The notes under the pieces: generated by a model | What the model was told of the DNA's origin: nothing | Database searches by the model: none | Seen by the model: only the letters and a program-made list of their open reading frames with translations | Translations under genes and position numbers: made by a program | Shown: positions 31,224 through 43,500 of the stretch, one piece after another | Layout of the letters: every line of letters begins with the position of its first letter | How positions within the stretch are numbered: the stretch's first letter is position 1 | DNA from: Blastomussa wellsi | Lineage: Eukaryota > Cnidaria > Anthozoa > Scleractinia > Plerogyridae | NCBI GenBank assembly: GCA_947652115.1 | Contig: OX393565.1 | Coordinates: 25,072,628 to 25,136,627, forward strand | Length of the DNA stretch: 64,000 nucleotides | Reading direction: 5' to 3'

Positions 31224-31629
31224 CTCCTTCGTGACGTAGAGAAAGACGACAAAAATGCATCGAAACCGATCGCGAGACACTTCAATCTCCCAAATCATTC
31301 TAAGCAACATATGGCAGTCTGCGGCCTTTCCCTTCACCAAGGTAACACGGAAAGCCGCAAAACTCTAGAACAAAAATTTATTTTTCAAATCGGTACTCTT
31401 AATCCTCACGGTATCAACGAACGCTTTTCATTCAACTAATTTATTCCGTTGTTTTCACGTTACCAAGCACGAGCCAGTAGCGAAGCTCCATCTTTCTGTA
31501 TATAAAAAACACACGACCCACAATTCCTTGATTCGCTCCGACGAAGGGGTAACGCTCGAAACGTCAGCTCTTGAATCTCTTTACGGTGGCCAATTCACAT
31601 TATCAACCCAGTTGATAAAACCAAATTAT
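31224..31629 (+). mobile_element. 5'-truncated Penelope-like element (GIY-YIG end plus hammerhead-like motif)
   Basis: An open frame to 31439 ends ...VCGLSLHQGNTESRKTLEQ...FIFQIGTLNPHGINERFSFN, the C-terminal part of cnidarian Penelope-like RT/GIY-YIG proteins. Then come 100 bp of 3' UTR and, at 31534-31571, CCGACGAAGGGGTAACGCTC followed by GAAACGTCAGC. This is the core layout of the hammerhead ribozymes known in these elements (C-x-GANGA ... GAAA). The usual U of CUGANGA is C here, so self-cleavage is doubtful. It is inserted in the tRNA-containing tandem unit. Confidence 0.82.
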
Positions 31630-31785
31630 ATGGGTATATGACAGTACACGTAAGCAACAAATAGTCTGGCAAGGGATCTTTCTGCAATAGTTCTACTCAA
31701 CCGATGTAATATAATTTCCTTCTACTTTGCCTTTGCGTTAGTAGTTCGGGATTGTGATCGAGAATGGCAACAAAGATACATTGTT

Positions 31786-31858
31786 CGCCCAATATGGGAC
31801 TTGAACCCATAACCCTCAGATTAAAAGTCTGATGCTCTACCGACTGAGCTAACCGGGA
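31786..31858 (-). tRNA. tRNA-Lys (TTT), slightly degenerate
   Basis: 73 nt, minus strand, anticodon loop CTTTTAA. It differs from the copy at 32736-32808 at the first acceptor base (T for G) and the T-arm (GGGTTATGG). It may be a pseudogene, though arms and boxes are kept. Confidence 0.7.
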
Positions 31859-32309
31859 GGCTCATGCACGTACTTTTTATAACTCAGTTTTTTACGCTAC
31901 TGATTTCATTTCTCTTGCTTACAGGTCTTGAGACTTGCTATCATAATGAAACTTAAAGTCGTGGTTATAGAGTAATTCTTCTTTCCAAGTGCCAAAGTGG
32001 TTTCGTGAGGCTAGGTACTATATGACAGTGCTGGCAAAGAAAGTTTCTGTAATAGTTTTTAATTCTCAAAAGCTAACCCTCTATTTCGGCTTTGACATCG
32101 ATAACTCTATTTCAGTGTAACTGATTTCTCCCGGGACAGAGTTTTCTATCTCAATTTGGACACGTGTTCTCTGACATTTCTCCCACGTTCACCGACGAAC
32201 TGGCCACCAGTGTTACTAACAATTAAGGTGCATAAGTTGCTATTTGGACCTCCAGTTGCCTGTTCATCGCAGTCAGCAAAAACAATCCGTCTTTTTTCGA
32301 CCTGCAGGT

Positions 32310-32395
32310 GCCTCGTTAGCGGAGTAGGCAGCGCGTCAGTTTCATAATTTGCACCAGAAATCTGAAGGTCGTGAGTTCGATCCTCACACGGGGCA
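32310..32395 (+). tRNA. tRNA-Met (CAT, elongator type) with a 13-nt intron
   Basis: 86 nt: GCCTCGTTAGC... to ...CTCACACGGGGCA. The acceptor stem pairs as GCCTCGT/ACGGGGC with a wobble. The anticodon loop TTCATA is followed by 13 extra bases (about 32347-32359) before ATCTGA, exactly at the canonical position 37/38. Removing them leaves a standard 73-nt cloverleaf. The B box GAGTTCGATCC is intact. Confidence 0.85.
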
Positions 32396-32735
32396 GAGTT
32401 TTGAAAAGTTGTTTAGCTGTTTTCATAAAATCAAAATCTCTTCTGTCCATCGCAGTCAACGAAAGCAGTCTGTATTTTATGTTTATTTCGAATGCAGTTC
32501 TCTCTTTACATGTCAGTCAAGTTCTCTCTTTTGTGTCTACTTGCCTCCTTGAATTGTTTCTTGTTATGTCATATCAGCGAAAACATTGCGAATATGTGAT
32601 TGGACTCCCTTTGTTAGATTTCAGTCAATCAAATCATGTGTCCACAGAGCCACTTGTTCCTAGTGCACAGGCCCGGCCGGCTAAGAGGGACAAGTGGCTC
32701 TGGGACGAGAATGAATGGCAAAAAAGTGCATTGTT

Positions 32736-32808
32736 CGCCCGATATGGGACTTGAACCCATGACCCTCAGATTAAAAGTCTGATGCTCTACCGACTGAGCT
32801 AACCGGGC
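32736..32808 (-). tRNA. tRNA-Lys (TTT)
   Basis: 73 nt, minus strand. Acceptor GCCCGGT/ATCGGGC, D arm TAGCTCAGTCGGTAGAGC, anticodon loop CTTTTAA with stem TCAGA/TCTGA, T arm ATGGGTTCAAGTCCCAT. All features of a functional gene. Confidence 0.93.
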
Positions 32809-33088
32809 ATCTCATGCACACACCTTGCATAAGAGTTGAGTACTCATCTTGTTTCCAAGCCCCAAAGTGGTTTCGTGAGGCTGGGTATACGACACTGCAC
32901 GTACGCAACAGTCATATGTCTGGCAAAGAACTTTTCTGTAATAGTTCTTCTCAACAACTGTATACCTCTATTTTGCCTTTGACATCGATAGCTCCCCGGT
33001 GCTTTTTTGTTACATTTCTCCTACGTTCACTGACAACTGAGCCACCAGTGTTACTATCAAGATGCATAAGTTTCTGTTTGGATCTGCA

Positions 33089-33155
33089 GGTTCCTCGTTA
33101 GAGCACTAGGCAGCGCATCAGTGTCATAATCTGCACCAGAAATCATAAGTTCGTG
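33089..33155 (+). pseudogene. tRNA-Met relic
   Basis: Copy of the intron-bearing tRNA-Met (shares CTCGTTAG, GGCAGCGC, TCATAATCTGCACCAGAAATC) but with substitutions in the acceptor and D arm and a truncated T arm. It retains the intron-like insertion. Confidence 0.75.
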
Positions 33156-33444
33156 AGTTGTTTGACTGGTTTTATAAAATCAAAATCTTTTCTGTTCATC
33201 GAAGTCAGCGAAAACATCCCGTCTTTTATATTTATTTTGAATGTAGTTATCTTTTGCGTCAACATGTGAGTTCTCTCTTATAATCTACCTACCTCCTTGA
33301 AAGGTTTCTTATTATATCATATTTTTCTATTACTAATATTAGAATGCTCCAGGGATAAAATTATAACCTAGGGCGACACACCTCTGAGTTAGTAAGTTAG
33401 GAATTATAGATCAATTATCATAGTGGCAACAAAAATGTATTGGT

Positions 33445-33517
33445 CGCCCGATATGGGACTTGAACCCATGACCCTCAGATTAAAAGTCTGATGCTCTACC
33501 GACTTAGCTAACAGGGC
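33445..33517 (-). tRNA. tRNA-Lys (TTT), third copy
   Basis: 73 nt, minus strand, identical in anticodon and T arms to 32736-32808. It has one acceptor mismatch (GCCCTGT) and CTAAG instead of CTCAG in the D arm; possibly decaying. Confidence 0.75.
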
Positions 33518-34196
33518 GGCTCGTGAACGTATTTTGTATAATTATATAACTCAGTGTTTTACGCTACTGATTTCTTTTCTTTATTCACGGCAGGTTTTTC
33601 AACTGTGTGATGACAATGAGCGTTCAAAATAACAGTACAGATGTTTATAAAGACGGGCTCACAGATTTTGAGACTTGCTATCATAATCAAAGCCCCAAAG
33701 AGGTCTTCGTGAGGCTGGGTATACTGGACAGTGCACTTAAGCAACAGTCATAACTGTAGCTGATTTTATTCCTGTAGGATGAAAATTCGTGTTTAAAAAA
33801 CATCAGCGCCGATTTTTATAAAGAGTGACGTCTTTGCAGGTTTAGAGACTTTTTATCCGTGACCAGTAAAGAAAGTTAAAAACGTGATTATAGTGTGATT
33901 CTTGTTTATCAACTTCTGATTTATCAAATAAGGGATTTTACAGGAACGGTCATTAATCATAATAAACCGATATCAAACCCACCAATCGTAATTGCAAAGT
34001 TCTTGGGAAAGGTCACTTTCCCAGTATTGGGGAGTGTACGTAAGCAACAGGCATAAGTCTGGAAAAGAAGAGAACATCGTGCAGCTATTTCAGAAAATTC
34101 TATTATGGGAAGTGCGCGGCAACCTCCTGTAGCCACAGGAATCCCAAGCTCAAAATACGTGGTTAATGGGACTGCTTGTGTTTACAGAGAATTGTA

Positions 34197-34390
34197 TGGG
34201 AAAGTCACCGATCGTAAAAAACTCGTGTAAATAACTATCTTAGTTATCTCTCAAATAACTTCACTAAACGGCGTCAGAATGGGTTCAAAATCGTCACAAG
34301 AGACAAGTACGCCACACATTTGAGGCAGGAAAACTTTATTTCAGATTAGATAGTTATTTACACAATTTTTTTACGATCGATGACTTTCCA
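34197..34390. mobile_element. Inverted-repeat element, 194 bp
   Basis: Arms tgggaaagtcaccgatcgta...gtgtaaataactatct and inverse, separated by about 100 bp. Confidence 0.7.
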
Positions 34391-34894
34391 GAGCTTGGGA
34401 AGCCTGTGCTGTAGCTTCTTGTGTTTATCTGGATTTTGCGATCGGATAAGCAAAACACGAGATAGTAATTTTATTTTTGTATTAAATTAAAAGGGCTCCG
34501 TCACGATATTTTGAGTCATTTTTGCGACGAACCAAATACCCGTTAATATGAAGGAAACCTCAAAATAATAGTTTACTAAGGAAGAAGAAAACCAAAAACC
34601 AAGAGGTGATTCTAAATCAAAACGGCACAGCGATGGCCAAAGATGGGAAAGATTGAGACGGATTTGAAAACTACATTTTAAATTATTTTTTAAAGATCTT
34701 TTTAGCGGGAAAAATGAGCGGGAAACTGCGGTCGCCGTTCTATATCTGTCAACACGCTGCATCGTTTATCAGTCGATGAACCGATCTTGTGTTTTCTTCG
34801 ACTTCTTCGGCCGTATCCTGGGGCGTTTTTCTGATGTTATGTTCTAAACATGCTTCTCGGGTTTGTATGACAATAAGATGAATTGTCTTGGCAG

Positions 34895-35696
34895 GTTTTT
34901 TGTTCGGTTCGCGTTTTAAAAACGGGATAACAATTCGTAAGGTCAAATTTGACGATGCGAAGATCAGCGACTTCAATAACCAGACGCCTTACAGTTGCGT
35001 TTGGCCGTGCTTTCCCTCGATTTTTCCGGGTGATTTTTACATCCCAAACGATGAAAGAACGCTCAAAGACATACGACAATGGTAAGTTATAGTTCCCATA
35101 TTTTTAAATATACGGCGATGTGATTTGAGAGACCGAAAATGTCGAAATACAGACGAGCGTAAGCTTACTGGAAACGTGATACACAAAGGACCCTTGTAAA
35201 TAATGTTGAAACCATCCTTGAAGTCTACAAGGAAATAGCGTGTGACATAAAAGACAATCCTTTTCTTTTTACCCGCTGTAAGGTTTAATGTTTATCTGAA
35301 TGACATGTAGGTTGGAAAGTCTTCCACTTTAATCTGGCTCTTTGGCCGAATTTAATATGACTCAAAACCGTCTGGCCTGAAGGCGAATCAATCACGGTCG
35401 TCACGCAACGCTTCTTCTTACTGTAACGAGCGAACGAGCAGTCAAGGCTTCGCCGCTCGCTTGCGCGTGTTAAAACCCAACAGAACAGCCAGCTACGTAG
35501 GCTAACAGAAAGTTTCTCCATCAGTAGTGACGACCCATTGGATTGTAGACTGCAATCTCCAGATCTCTATTATCCATCCTTGTTTTGCGTTTGGGCTGCC
35601 TAAAGTTGCACATGGGACTTCCAAGAGCCACCCCCCCCCCCCCCACCCCGACGAAACTTTGTAACTTTAACCCTTTACTGCCCAAGGGGTCTCCCT

Positions 35697-35743
<47 letters not shown>

Positions 35744-35810
35744 CACGCTTGGGCAGGAAAGGGTTAAGGGAGATAGTTTTTTAACCCTTTACTGCCCAAG
35801 GGGTCTCCCT

Positions 35811-35857
<47 letters not shown>

Positions 35858-35924
35858 CACGCTTGGGCAGGAAAGGGTTAAGGGAGATAGTTTTTTAACC
35901 CTTTACTGCCCAAGGGGTCTCCCT

Positions 35925-35971
<47 letters not shown>

Positions 35972-36755
35972 CACGCTTCGGCAGGAAAGGGTTAAAGGGG
36001 CATTGTTACGGGGAGTTTTGCCGTTGGTGGGGGGGATCAATTCTGCCAAAATAAGATAAGATAACATTAAGCCTGTTATTGCCCACAAAATGCTCCAACA
36101 GACTAACCAAGATGAATTTAGATGAAATTTTAGGAGGGAAAGCAGACCATAATATTTTTTGGCGAATTTTTTTCAATGCATAGCTTTTCAAATTTTCAAA
36201 TTACGATCCATTTTCATCCTCGTCATCTGTATCAGCATAAAGAATCAATAGCTTCAAAAAAGTACTACAGTCTTCGACAACAAAATTAGACGATTATTGT
36301 TAGGTTTCCCTTGTTACATCGACAGTTTTAAGCTTTTTAAAAATACCCTTTAACAGCTTGACAATGCCCCTTTAACTTTCTCTCCATTGTCCTTCCACAA
36401 GTTACCTTTGGCCTAACCATCAACAATCTCCATCTTCTTATCGTCTTACTGGTGGATATTTCTCAGTCCATGATGTAATTGGTATCGCCTAAATGAACAA
36501 AAATAAAACTCAATTCATACATCCTCTCTTGCTCTTGGGTATATCTCGAGCAGTCCCACGTATTTTTGACCTCTTTTTAGCCATTCAAGTGTGTAGCGAA
36601 AAAAAGGCGAAAGGGGAAATTTCGCGCGGCTATTTTTAACTTTCGTCCTTTTATTATTTTATTTGTTTTATTTTCGCTTTAGGCTTGACAGTCTAAGAAC
36701 ACAAGGAGTCTGCTCGAAGCTTATCTCTCGGGATGGTGATGAGTGTAACGTGTGA
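34895..36755 (+). CDS. Last two exons of an unrecognised gene
   Basis: Exon 34895-35081 (acceptor TTGGCAG|GT, donor CAATG|GTAAGT) and exon 36683-36755 (acceptor CGCTTTAG, stop TGA at 36753-36755) join in phase 2. Together they encode 85 residues ending ...DERTLKDIRQW|LDSLRTQGVCSKLISRDGDECNV. The peptide is mixed hydrophilic, with the phrase DFNNQTPYSCVWPCFP. Five cysteines and no membrane segment are visible, so it may be the C-terminus of a secreted or luminal protein. The first exon starts in phase 1, so upstream exons must exist but none could be supported. I do not recognise the family. The evidence is splice-site quality and phase only. Confidence 0.45.
35667..35995. mobile_element. Palindromic-end MITE in three tandem copies
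   Basis: Units begin at 35667, 35781 and 35895 (period 114 bp) and are almost identical. Each unit is itself a complete element with inverted ends ttaaccctttactgcccaag and cttgggcaggaaagggttaa. Copy 3 has cttcggcag. The 14-bp spacer gggagatagttttt-like is repeated too. Confidence 0.93.
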
Positions 36756-36911
36756 AGAAAGACGTCAGCTCTTGCTTAGACTGGCGTCGAGATTGCTTAT
36801 ATCACTTTGGGCGGAGTCTGCGTCAGGCATACAGGTGAATTTATTAGCAGAAACTCAGCTGTGTTCTATTGTAAATCCGTGAATCTGACTGGTTCTACAA
36901 CTGTTTTCTAT

Positions 36912-37529
36912 TTAACAATTAGACTACGAGCCCGTGCCCGAGTTTTCTATAAGCGAACAGTCAAAGAGGCCGAGCCGAGTTGGTTATCACTCATAGAAAA
37001 TGAGAAAATAAAGGAAAATCGCACTTTCAACGAGCAATACGCGCGCGATCGTTTTCTATCAGCGAGCTATGTTTTATTGGAAGTCGTTGAATCTGATTTG
37101 TTCTCCGACTGTTTTCTCTTCGCCGATAGAAAACGATTGCGCGCACGTTGCTCTTTGAAGGCAAAGTTTTTCTTGTTTTTGGCTTAAAAATACATAACAC
37201 GGCAGCTTTTGGAATGCAATCCTTTTGAGTTTTTACTAAAACAATAAACCATTTCCGAGTTGCTTTCTACTTCCGTTGAGGTACGAGCCTTGGTGCACAA
37301 CCTTTCATATGGAAATGGTTTGATTTTCACGACAAAAGATGTGCGAGTAAAACTCATTTCCATATGAAATGTTGTGCACCAAGACTCGTCTTGAAACAGG
37401 GAAAAATAGAATCTTGGAAGTGGCCTATTAGACTTCTCGCCCTCGTTTTCTATGAGGAATAATGAACTCGGCGGTGCCTCGTTGACTATTCGCTCATAGA
37501 AAAACTCGGGCTCGTAGTAAAATTGTTAA
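36912..37529. mobile_element. Inverted-repeat element containing a nested MITE
   Basis: Ends ttaacaatt(a)gactacgagcc... and ...ggctcgtagtaaaattgttaa, with cccgagttttctat and its inverse. It encloses the MITE at 37249-37425. The interior is rich in ttttctat(a/c)agcgag-like phrases and holds spurious open frames. Confidence 0.75.
37249..37425. mobile_element. Palindromic MITE, same family as 10662-10825
   Basis: Ends ccatttccgag and ctt(g)gaagtggcc, with central arms ggtgcacaacctttcatatg and inverse. Layout and end motif match the copy in the EGF receptor intron. Confidence 0.7.
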
Positions 37530-40500
37530 TTAGAATTTTCACTTTCGACTGCTGTCCCTCCCCCGAGACCAAACTTCATATCAGCTCCGCCTCAAGCAAC
37601 TCCAAACATTCGCGTCTGCCTCTTCGGCCGGTGTTAGTATTAGCACGGTTTCACTGAAAATCGTAAGACAAATCTGGCAGTAACTGAGTAAAATTTATCA
37701 CACTGTGACATACGGATTTGGGATTGCCCTTTTAAGTTAAGGTAATATGTATACATGTATAAATCATACATGACAGATTTTTCTCTATGTTCGACAAAGT
37801 TATTTGCTAAGTAAATATTATACAGTTTAACATGGCGGTGAACTGGTTCTTGTTTTGACTAGGAATAAAACCAGAATTTTGTTTCAAAACTGCAGTTGGT
37901 AGCGGTGTTTAGTAAGTTATCTAAAATGAAAATTCCTCAATGCTTTACTAGTGGTACCCGGGCCGCTGTTTGCTGCTAAAATGGCATGCAGATATTTAAT
38001 CCACTGTAGAACAATGACCAGAAAAGGGGCAGTCGCTATCAGCAGGTACAAACTGGTTTACTCAGATAAATAAGTGTTTTTCTTTCTTTTTTTTTTTTGC
38101 TCTTAAAAATCATCAGGTAGACAGACACGAGGTTGTTGGCACTTGTCTTTCACTCCTGCAAAGAGAGGGCTTCTCGTGAAAGCAGCCCGCGGATGTTAGA
38201 CTTCGTCTTCCTAAACGCTCGTTTTAAGGTACGCTTATTGTAAATGTCCTCTTCAAGTGAAGCAACTGTCAGTTCACATTATTGTTACTGATTTTATTTG
38301 TTACTGATACACAAATGAGTACTTTGAACTTGTGATTACAGAACTAGGTTCCCTCTTTCAAGAACTCAAAAAAGAAATTAGTTAACACTGCTTGTATGGT
38401 ATATGCACGACTGTGGAGAAAACTGGAAATCCTCAATGAGCGATAACAATTTAGTAAATGATTGCCATGCACCTCAGTAAAATTCACTCACACTTCGAGG
38501 TTTAAATAACTACTTTGAATAAGAGACGCTCTAATATTTTTCAATATACGCTGTTCCTCCTCCTCTGCAAGACCTCCTCTGCACATACTAGTTGCCATCA
38601 TCCATCTATGAGCTTATCCGCGGGGGTTTTCTTGTTTTTAGTTTCTTTTCTTTCGCTTTTTACAACATGGATGTTCTGGAGTAAAGAATAAGCTGAATAA
38701 GAATCCAAGAAAGGGTGAACCATGAATCTTTTAGTGATTAACTCTAATAGCATGGAGATGCGAGTTTAGAAGTGTTACAGCGTGGCTGGAATCACAGCGA
38801 CTTATCAAAGTGCTTTCTTTTTAATTTCTTTCTCAGTGTTTTTGTAATATTCGTATATTCATAAATTAAAAATCTATCGTCAAGAACAGGTTGAAAACGC
38901 TGCGGTATTTGTTTCTTACAATTTCCTAGTTCTGGTTAATAAAACAGGTACGTTTCCTTAAAAAGTGCGCTTTAGGTGTTAAAAATGTAGTACGAAGAAA
39001 TACCGCGCCGGGTGATACAATAAAAGAAAGAAAAATGGCCACCTGAAACTGATTGAATCCTGCGCAGTAGACACAAACCGGCAGATGGACATTGACAAGG
39101 GACAATGAAGCACGTGGTACATTACTGCTCGCGTGCGACTCTCAAGCCGCGGATTAAAACGAAGAAACTTGACAGTGGATCACAGCCAAGCGCTAAAAGC
39201 ACGGCCGTCTCGAACTTTAATTACAACCAGTAATTGCAGAATCTCTATAATGTGCTTATATTGGTGTTTTATAAGTTGGGCTAAAGTAATGAATAGATTT
39301 ATAAGCTTTCTGTCACTTCGCTCCTCGTGTTTTGTCGTTTGTTCTTCGCGGGAAAACGATTTTAGTCTTAGTTAGGAGGAAAGCTAGAAGGGTGATGGGT
39401 TATTACAGTCCTGATCAAATCTAGGAAAGTATTCTCTCAGGTTGGTTAGTTTATTGATAATTTGTTAATGTAACGAGTTTCATTGCTATGGCAGATGGAA
39501 AAGTCGTGTTTATATTGCAGCGATGGAACTCATTACCAACTGGGTAAAGCTCTTGTTATTTTTCCACTCATAGACAAGACAATGAAAAACCTAAACAGGC
39601 ACCGAAGTAAGACAGTTCTTTATTTCTTGTGTGAAATGAAAACGTATTCTCATTCATTGGTCTTAGGAGAGTTTAGATTGGAGAAATCTCAACCATACTG
39701 TTAAAATACAATATCTAAAGAAAAGCGTGAACTGAAGAAAAAGAACAAGAACCCTATTGGAGTCATAAGCCGTGGTTTTCGTGTCTGCTCGTGCCCTTTT
39801 GTTTTTATTTCAGAGCGATACCACTATTATTGACTTGCCACTGGACTGGAATCACTGACAATGGTCTTTTATTTCGCTTAAAACATGTGTACAACAGGTT
39901 CCGTGCGCACACACTCGCGCCATCACATTTATTGTAATTACCATGATTGTGCTGATAATCTCCATTAAGCACTATATTCAAGAGCGAACTTTTCGCATCT
40001 AGACTGTTTGCATTTGTGAGATGGAAAACAATCCCTTTCCCTCCTTGAGTTGTGGCCGGGAATTGTGGATCGTCGTGTAGACAGCGAGAAAGGAATTCGC
40101 TCAATTTTTTCTCTTGTTATAAACTCAGCGAAACACCGACAAGGAAAACGGAATTGCTGGCTGGCAGTGTAGTATATGTTACTGCCTGGCTGGATCCTTT
40201 TCTAACAATGAATCGCCGCCGGAAGAAATTATCATTTTCCTGAAGAAGTTGTGCCATCTGCAAGAATGTTTATCTTGTCTTAATTTTGCTTTTTGAGTTT
40301 CATTACGGCTGATTTGTTGGACGAGTATGCCATATCCCACATCCATACTCTCGTGTCGTCCAAAACAGCTGCTATACATTATCTTAGATCCTTTATAACT
40401 CAAAGAAAAAAAACAATCTGAAGAAATAATTTCAGACGTCTTCAGGCCTCGTTGCGCGTTCGCTGAAGACATTAGCCTATATATTTTTAGAGTACTCTTT

Positions 40501-43500
40501 ACAATTGCCTTCCAATCCTTTGAACATAAATTAAAATTTTATGTCGTTTTGTGGCTATTTTTGAATATTTAGGTGTATGGCATGACCAGCTTTCTTGTGT
40601 TTTCCAAATGTGTCTATTTCAAATTGATCGCAAAGTCTCGATGGCCCTAATTTATTTTGTAAGCGTGGCTTTGCTATATTAACAGGCAGAAAAGTTCCAC
40701 GAAAATTCTGAACTTGTAGCAGTTCGTGAATTTGTCGGTAAGTTCTTTTGGATCAGTACAAAGACTGCACTAAAACAAGCAATTATCTCTTCGAAGGAGT
40801 TTAACAAAGCAACGAAATTGTTTCGTATAACAACCCTTTCGTATTGTGGCGGTTATATCTAAACAAGTGTTTATGTATCGCCGCAGGATTCCAAAATCAT
40901 CTTTGGGTCTCTTTGTTCGCTTTAAAGAATGAACTTTTCAACTGAGTAAATTAAACCAATTCATCTTGAATATTTAGCTATTTGTGGCACGTGGCTTAGT
41001 TTACAAGAGCCTCTGTTATTTTGTAAACTATCAGCACTCACAGTTTTCCTAAAGAAGATTCGAAACGTCTGTTGCTAGTCCAACCAAAGGCGTCGTGAGC
41101 TTTGCGCGAAGACAAGAGTTTCCCAAAGACATCTATCAGTCTTCTTTTGTTAGTTTCGCCCAAAGAGAACTCGCGGTAATGAAAACTATATCAACAAATG
41201 AATTAATTTAACTGCTTCGCTGATGGGCATATTGCAGAATTTAGCGAGAAATAAATTCCGCAAACACTCCTAATTTCGAAATTTAGTGCACGAGCGAAAT
41301 GGTTGTAATTCATCTGAACCGTGGTCACCACCGAGCCAACTTTAAACAGCTTTGATAATTGCTCTAATTAACAATTTTGATTACGTCTACGCCGTAAGAT
41401 TCCTTTTTGGATAATTGTCTGTGGCCATAAGTTTCGATATTGATGAACGGTCGTTTTAGCCAGTGACAAGTTGTAAAGGTTTGAATTGTTTTTGACAGTC
41501 TAAACCAATAAACACGTTAATTTGGCTGATGAAAATAATTACGACTGTCAATTAGACTCCAAGGAAAACCCATTTCTTACAGCTCGCCTCTGCACCTGCG
41601 AGATTTGCAAGTGAAATAAGGCATCATACAATGGCCAGGCTCAATTAGATATTGTTCCGGGGAGTCCTATCACGTTCACCTTCACAAGTCCGTCCACAAT
41701 AGAAGTAGCGGTTTGTTCCAAAGGGACGTAAAAGAAAAAACTCATTCTCTTGAATGAAACGTCCTTAGAATTTACGTGTTTCCTGCCATTCTCTCCGAGG
41801 GAAACTGCTATTTGGAAGGCTCGGGAAAAGAAGTTGGGAGAGGTTTCTTAATTTCCGGAATAGCTCGTGAAGTCCTAGGAAGGCTTGCTGGAACCGCCGC
41901 ACTACCTCACACACAGAAAGGTGGGTTATGGGTTTTAAGCTCAAGGATAGCATTCAAGATGTGGCAGTGAGATTTTCAGCTTGGTCAAACCCATGGCAAA
42001 CATGGTGGTTTGAACCTCAATCTATCGGCTTGTTTTTCGTTAAATGAATGTAATTCGAATTTATGTTAGCCGTCATGAATCATTAATTGAATTTAGCGAA
42101 ACAACGTACAACCTTGAGGTTCGACGTTTCCCCTCGATAAGATGCAAATGTCGATCGAATGCAAAACGATCGTTTTGTTTGGCTCGTACTTCCAGAGGAA
42201 CCTTCTCTGTGTCTTTTCGTGAATAAAACAAACGGATTCTTAGAAAAAAGGTGGCGTTCAAGTCAAATCAAATTAGTGTTATCTGAAGAATTCTTAATAA
42301 ATGAAACGTTTTCTGATTATTTGCAATCGAAAAAATGACAGCAAAATCATTTCGAAAAATTCCTTTAGAAAAATCACCTTTTATTGTTACAAATAAAGCT
42401 CAGAAAGTCGGAAATCAAAGTCTTAGGGTAGCACATACCGAGAAGGTGAATTTTCGCTTAGTTTCCGCAGGTAGAAAGTGTTTTCAGTAATTTTAAATTA
42501 ATTTTTTTCATTCAAACTCTCGTAATTATTACGATTTTAAAACCTTTTTTTTTCTGAATAGCGCATTTTAAACTGCACGAACTTGTCGTTCGTTTTCTTT
42601 GAGTGGCGCATCCAAACAATTATCACTTTTATTTTAGGCCAGCTTATAGACCATCATGTTTACGGCGCTGTAAGTTCTCCAGTATGGTTGATTTAAGGTG
42701 TCGGCTAGGGTATGTTGATATTTGGAACTTTTATAGTGCATAGTGTTTTCAAAGTGTATCGTTTTAAATGCCAACCGAGACGTTCAGAATTTTACTAAGA
42801 AAAACTTGAAAAATAGTGAGAGATATATGCACAAAGACACCTAAGTCATTGCTTGAAATGAAAACAGATGAATTGTGTGGCGATTGATGTTGCGGGTTTG
42901 TTAGTGCCTGTGTGGCTAGGTGCGGACTGATCTCACACCATCTGCAACCAACAAGCCGGACACTCGCTCGGGAGTCGCAAAACTCAACAAGGCGATATGT
43001 GGTTGAACTCATTGCACATGTTAATCTAGCGTGAATAAGAACAAATTAGTTCGATTTAAGGTTTAAATCTGATGTGAATAGAGTTTAATTCCTGTTCGGC
43101 GTTTTGCTGGTGAAAAACAAGCGCGCAGTAGGATTTTGTTTTGCGTTTATTAAAATTTTTGTCTAAATACAAAATAACACCGCAGCTGCGTGCGATTGTA
43201 TGTTGATTTTCAACCTCACTTTCTGCTCATCTATGGCATTCTTTTCCACTGTCCTGAAATCTATCTTTAGGCGGCTTCTCTTATATTATCACGCTTGCTA
43301 TTTAACTTTACACAAAAGGTCTTTACAAAAGTTGCAGATAAGCTGTGTTTCACTAAGTGCATTTATTCAAAACGTGCTAGGATTGTGCAGGTGAACAATT
43401 TCTTTCGTTTAGCTTTAACCGTTCTGGTTAGATTTTGAGAGCTGGGAAGTGTTTTCTGGCACTTGAAGATGCCGTAAATGTTTAAATTAGAACATTTGCC

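Larger units (their letters stand above)
31060..33740. repeat. Tandemly duplicated tRNA segment
   Basis: Unequal units contain tRNA-Lys followed by ggctc(a/g)tg(c/a)acgta(c/t)ttt...taactcag, a gttttgagacttgctatcat block and a gtttcgtgaggctgggtat block. A tRNA-Met lies in one unit and a relic in another. A tRNA-Lys half is left at 31066-31094. Spacings between tRNA-Lys copies are 950 and 709 bp. The Penelope-like insertion splits the first unit. Confidence 0.8.

Noticed and set aside
39805..40472. Two minus-strand frames (99 and 97 codons) in unique sequence
   Set aside because: No recognisable domain, no convincing splice signals joining them, and mixed composition; left as unannotated.
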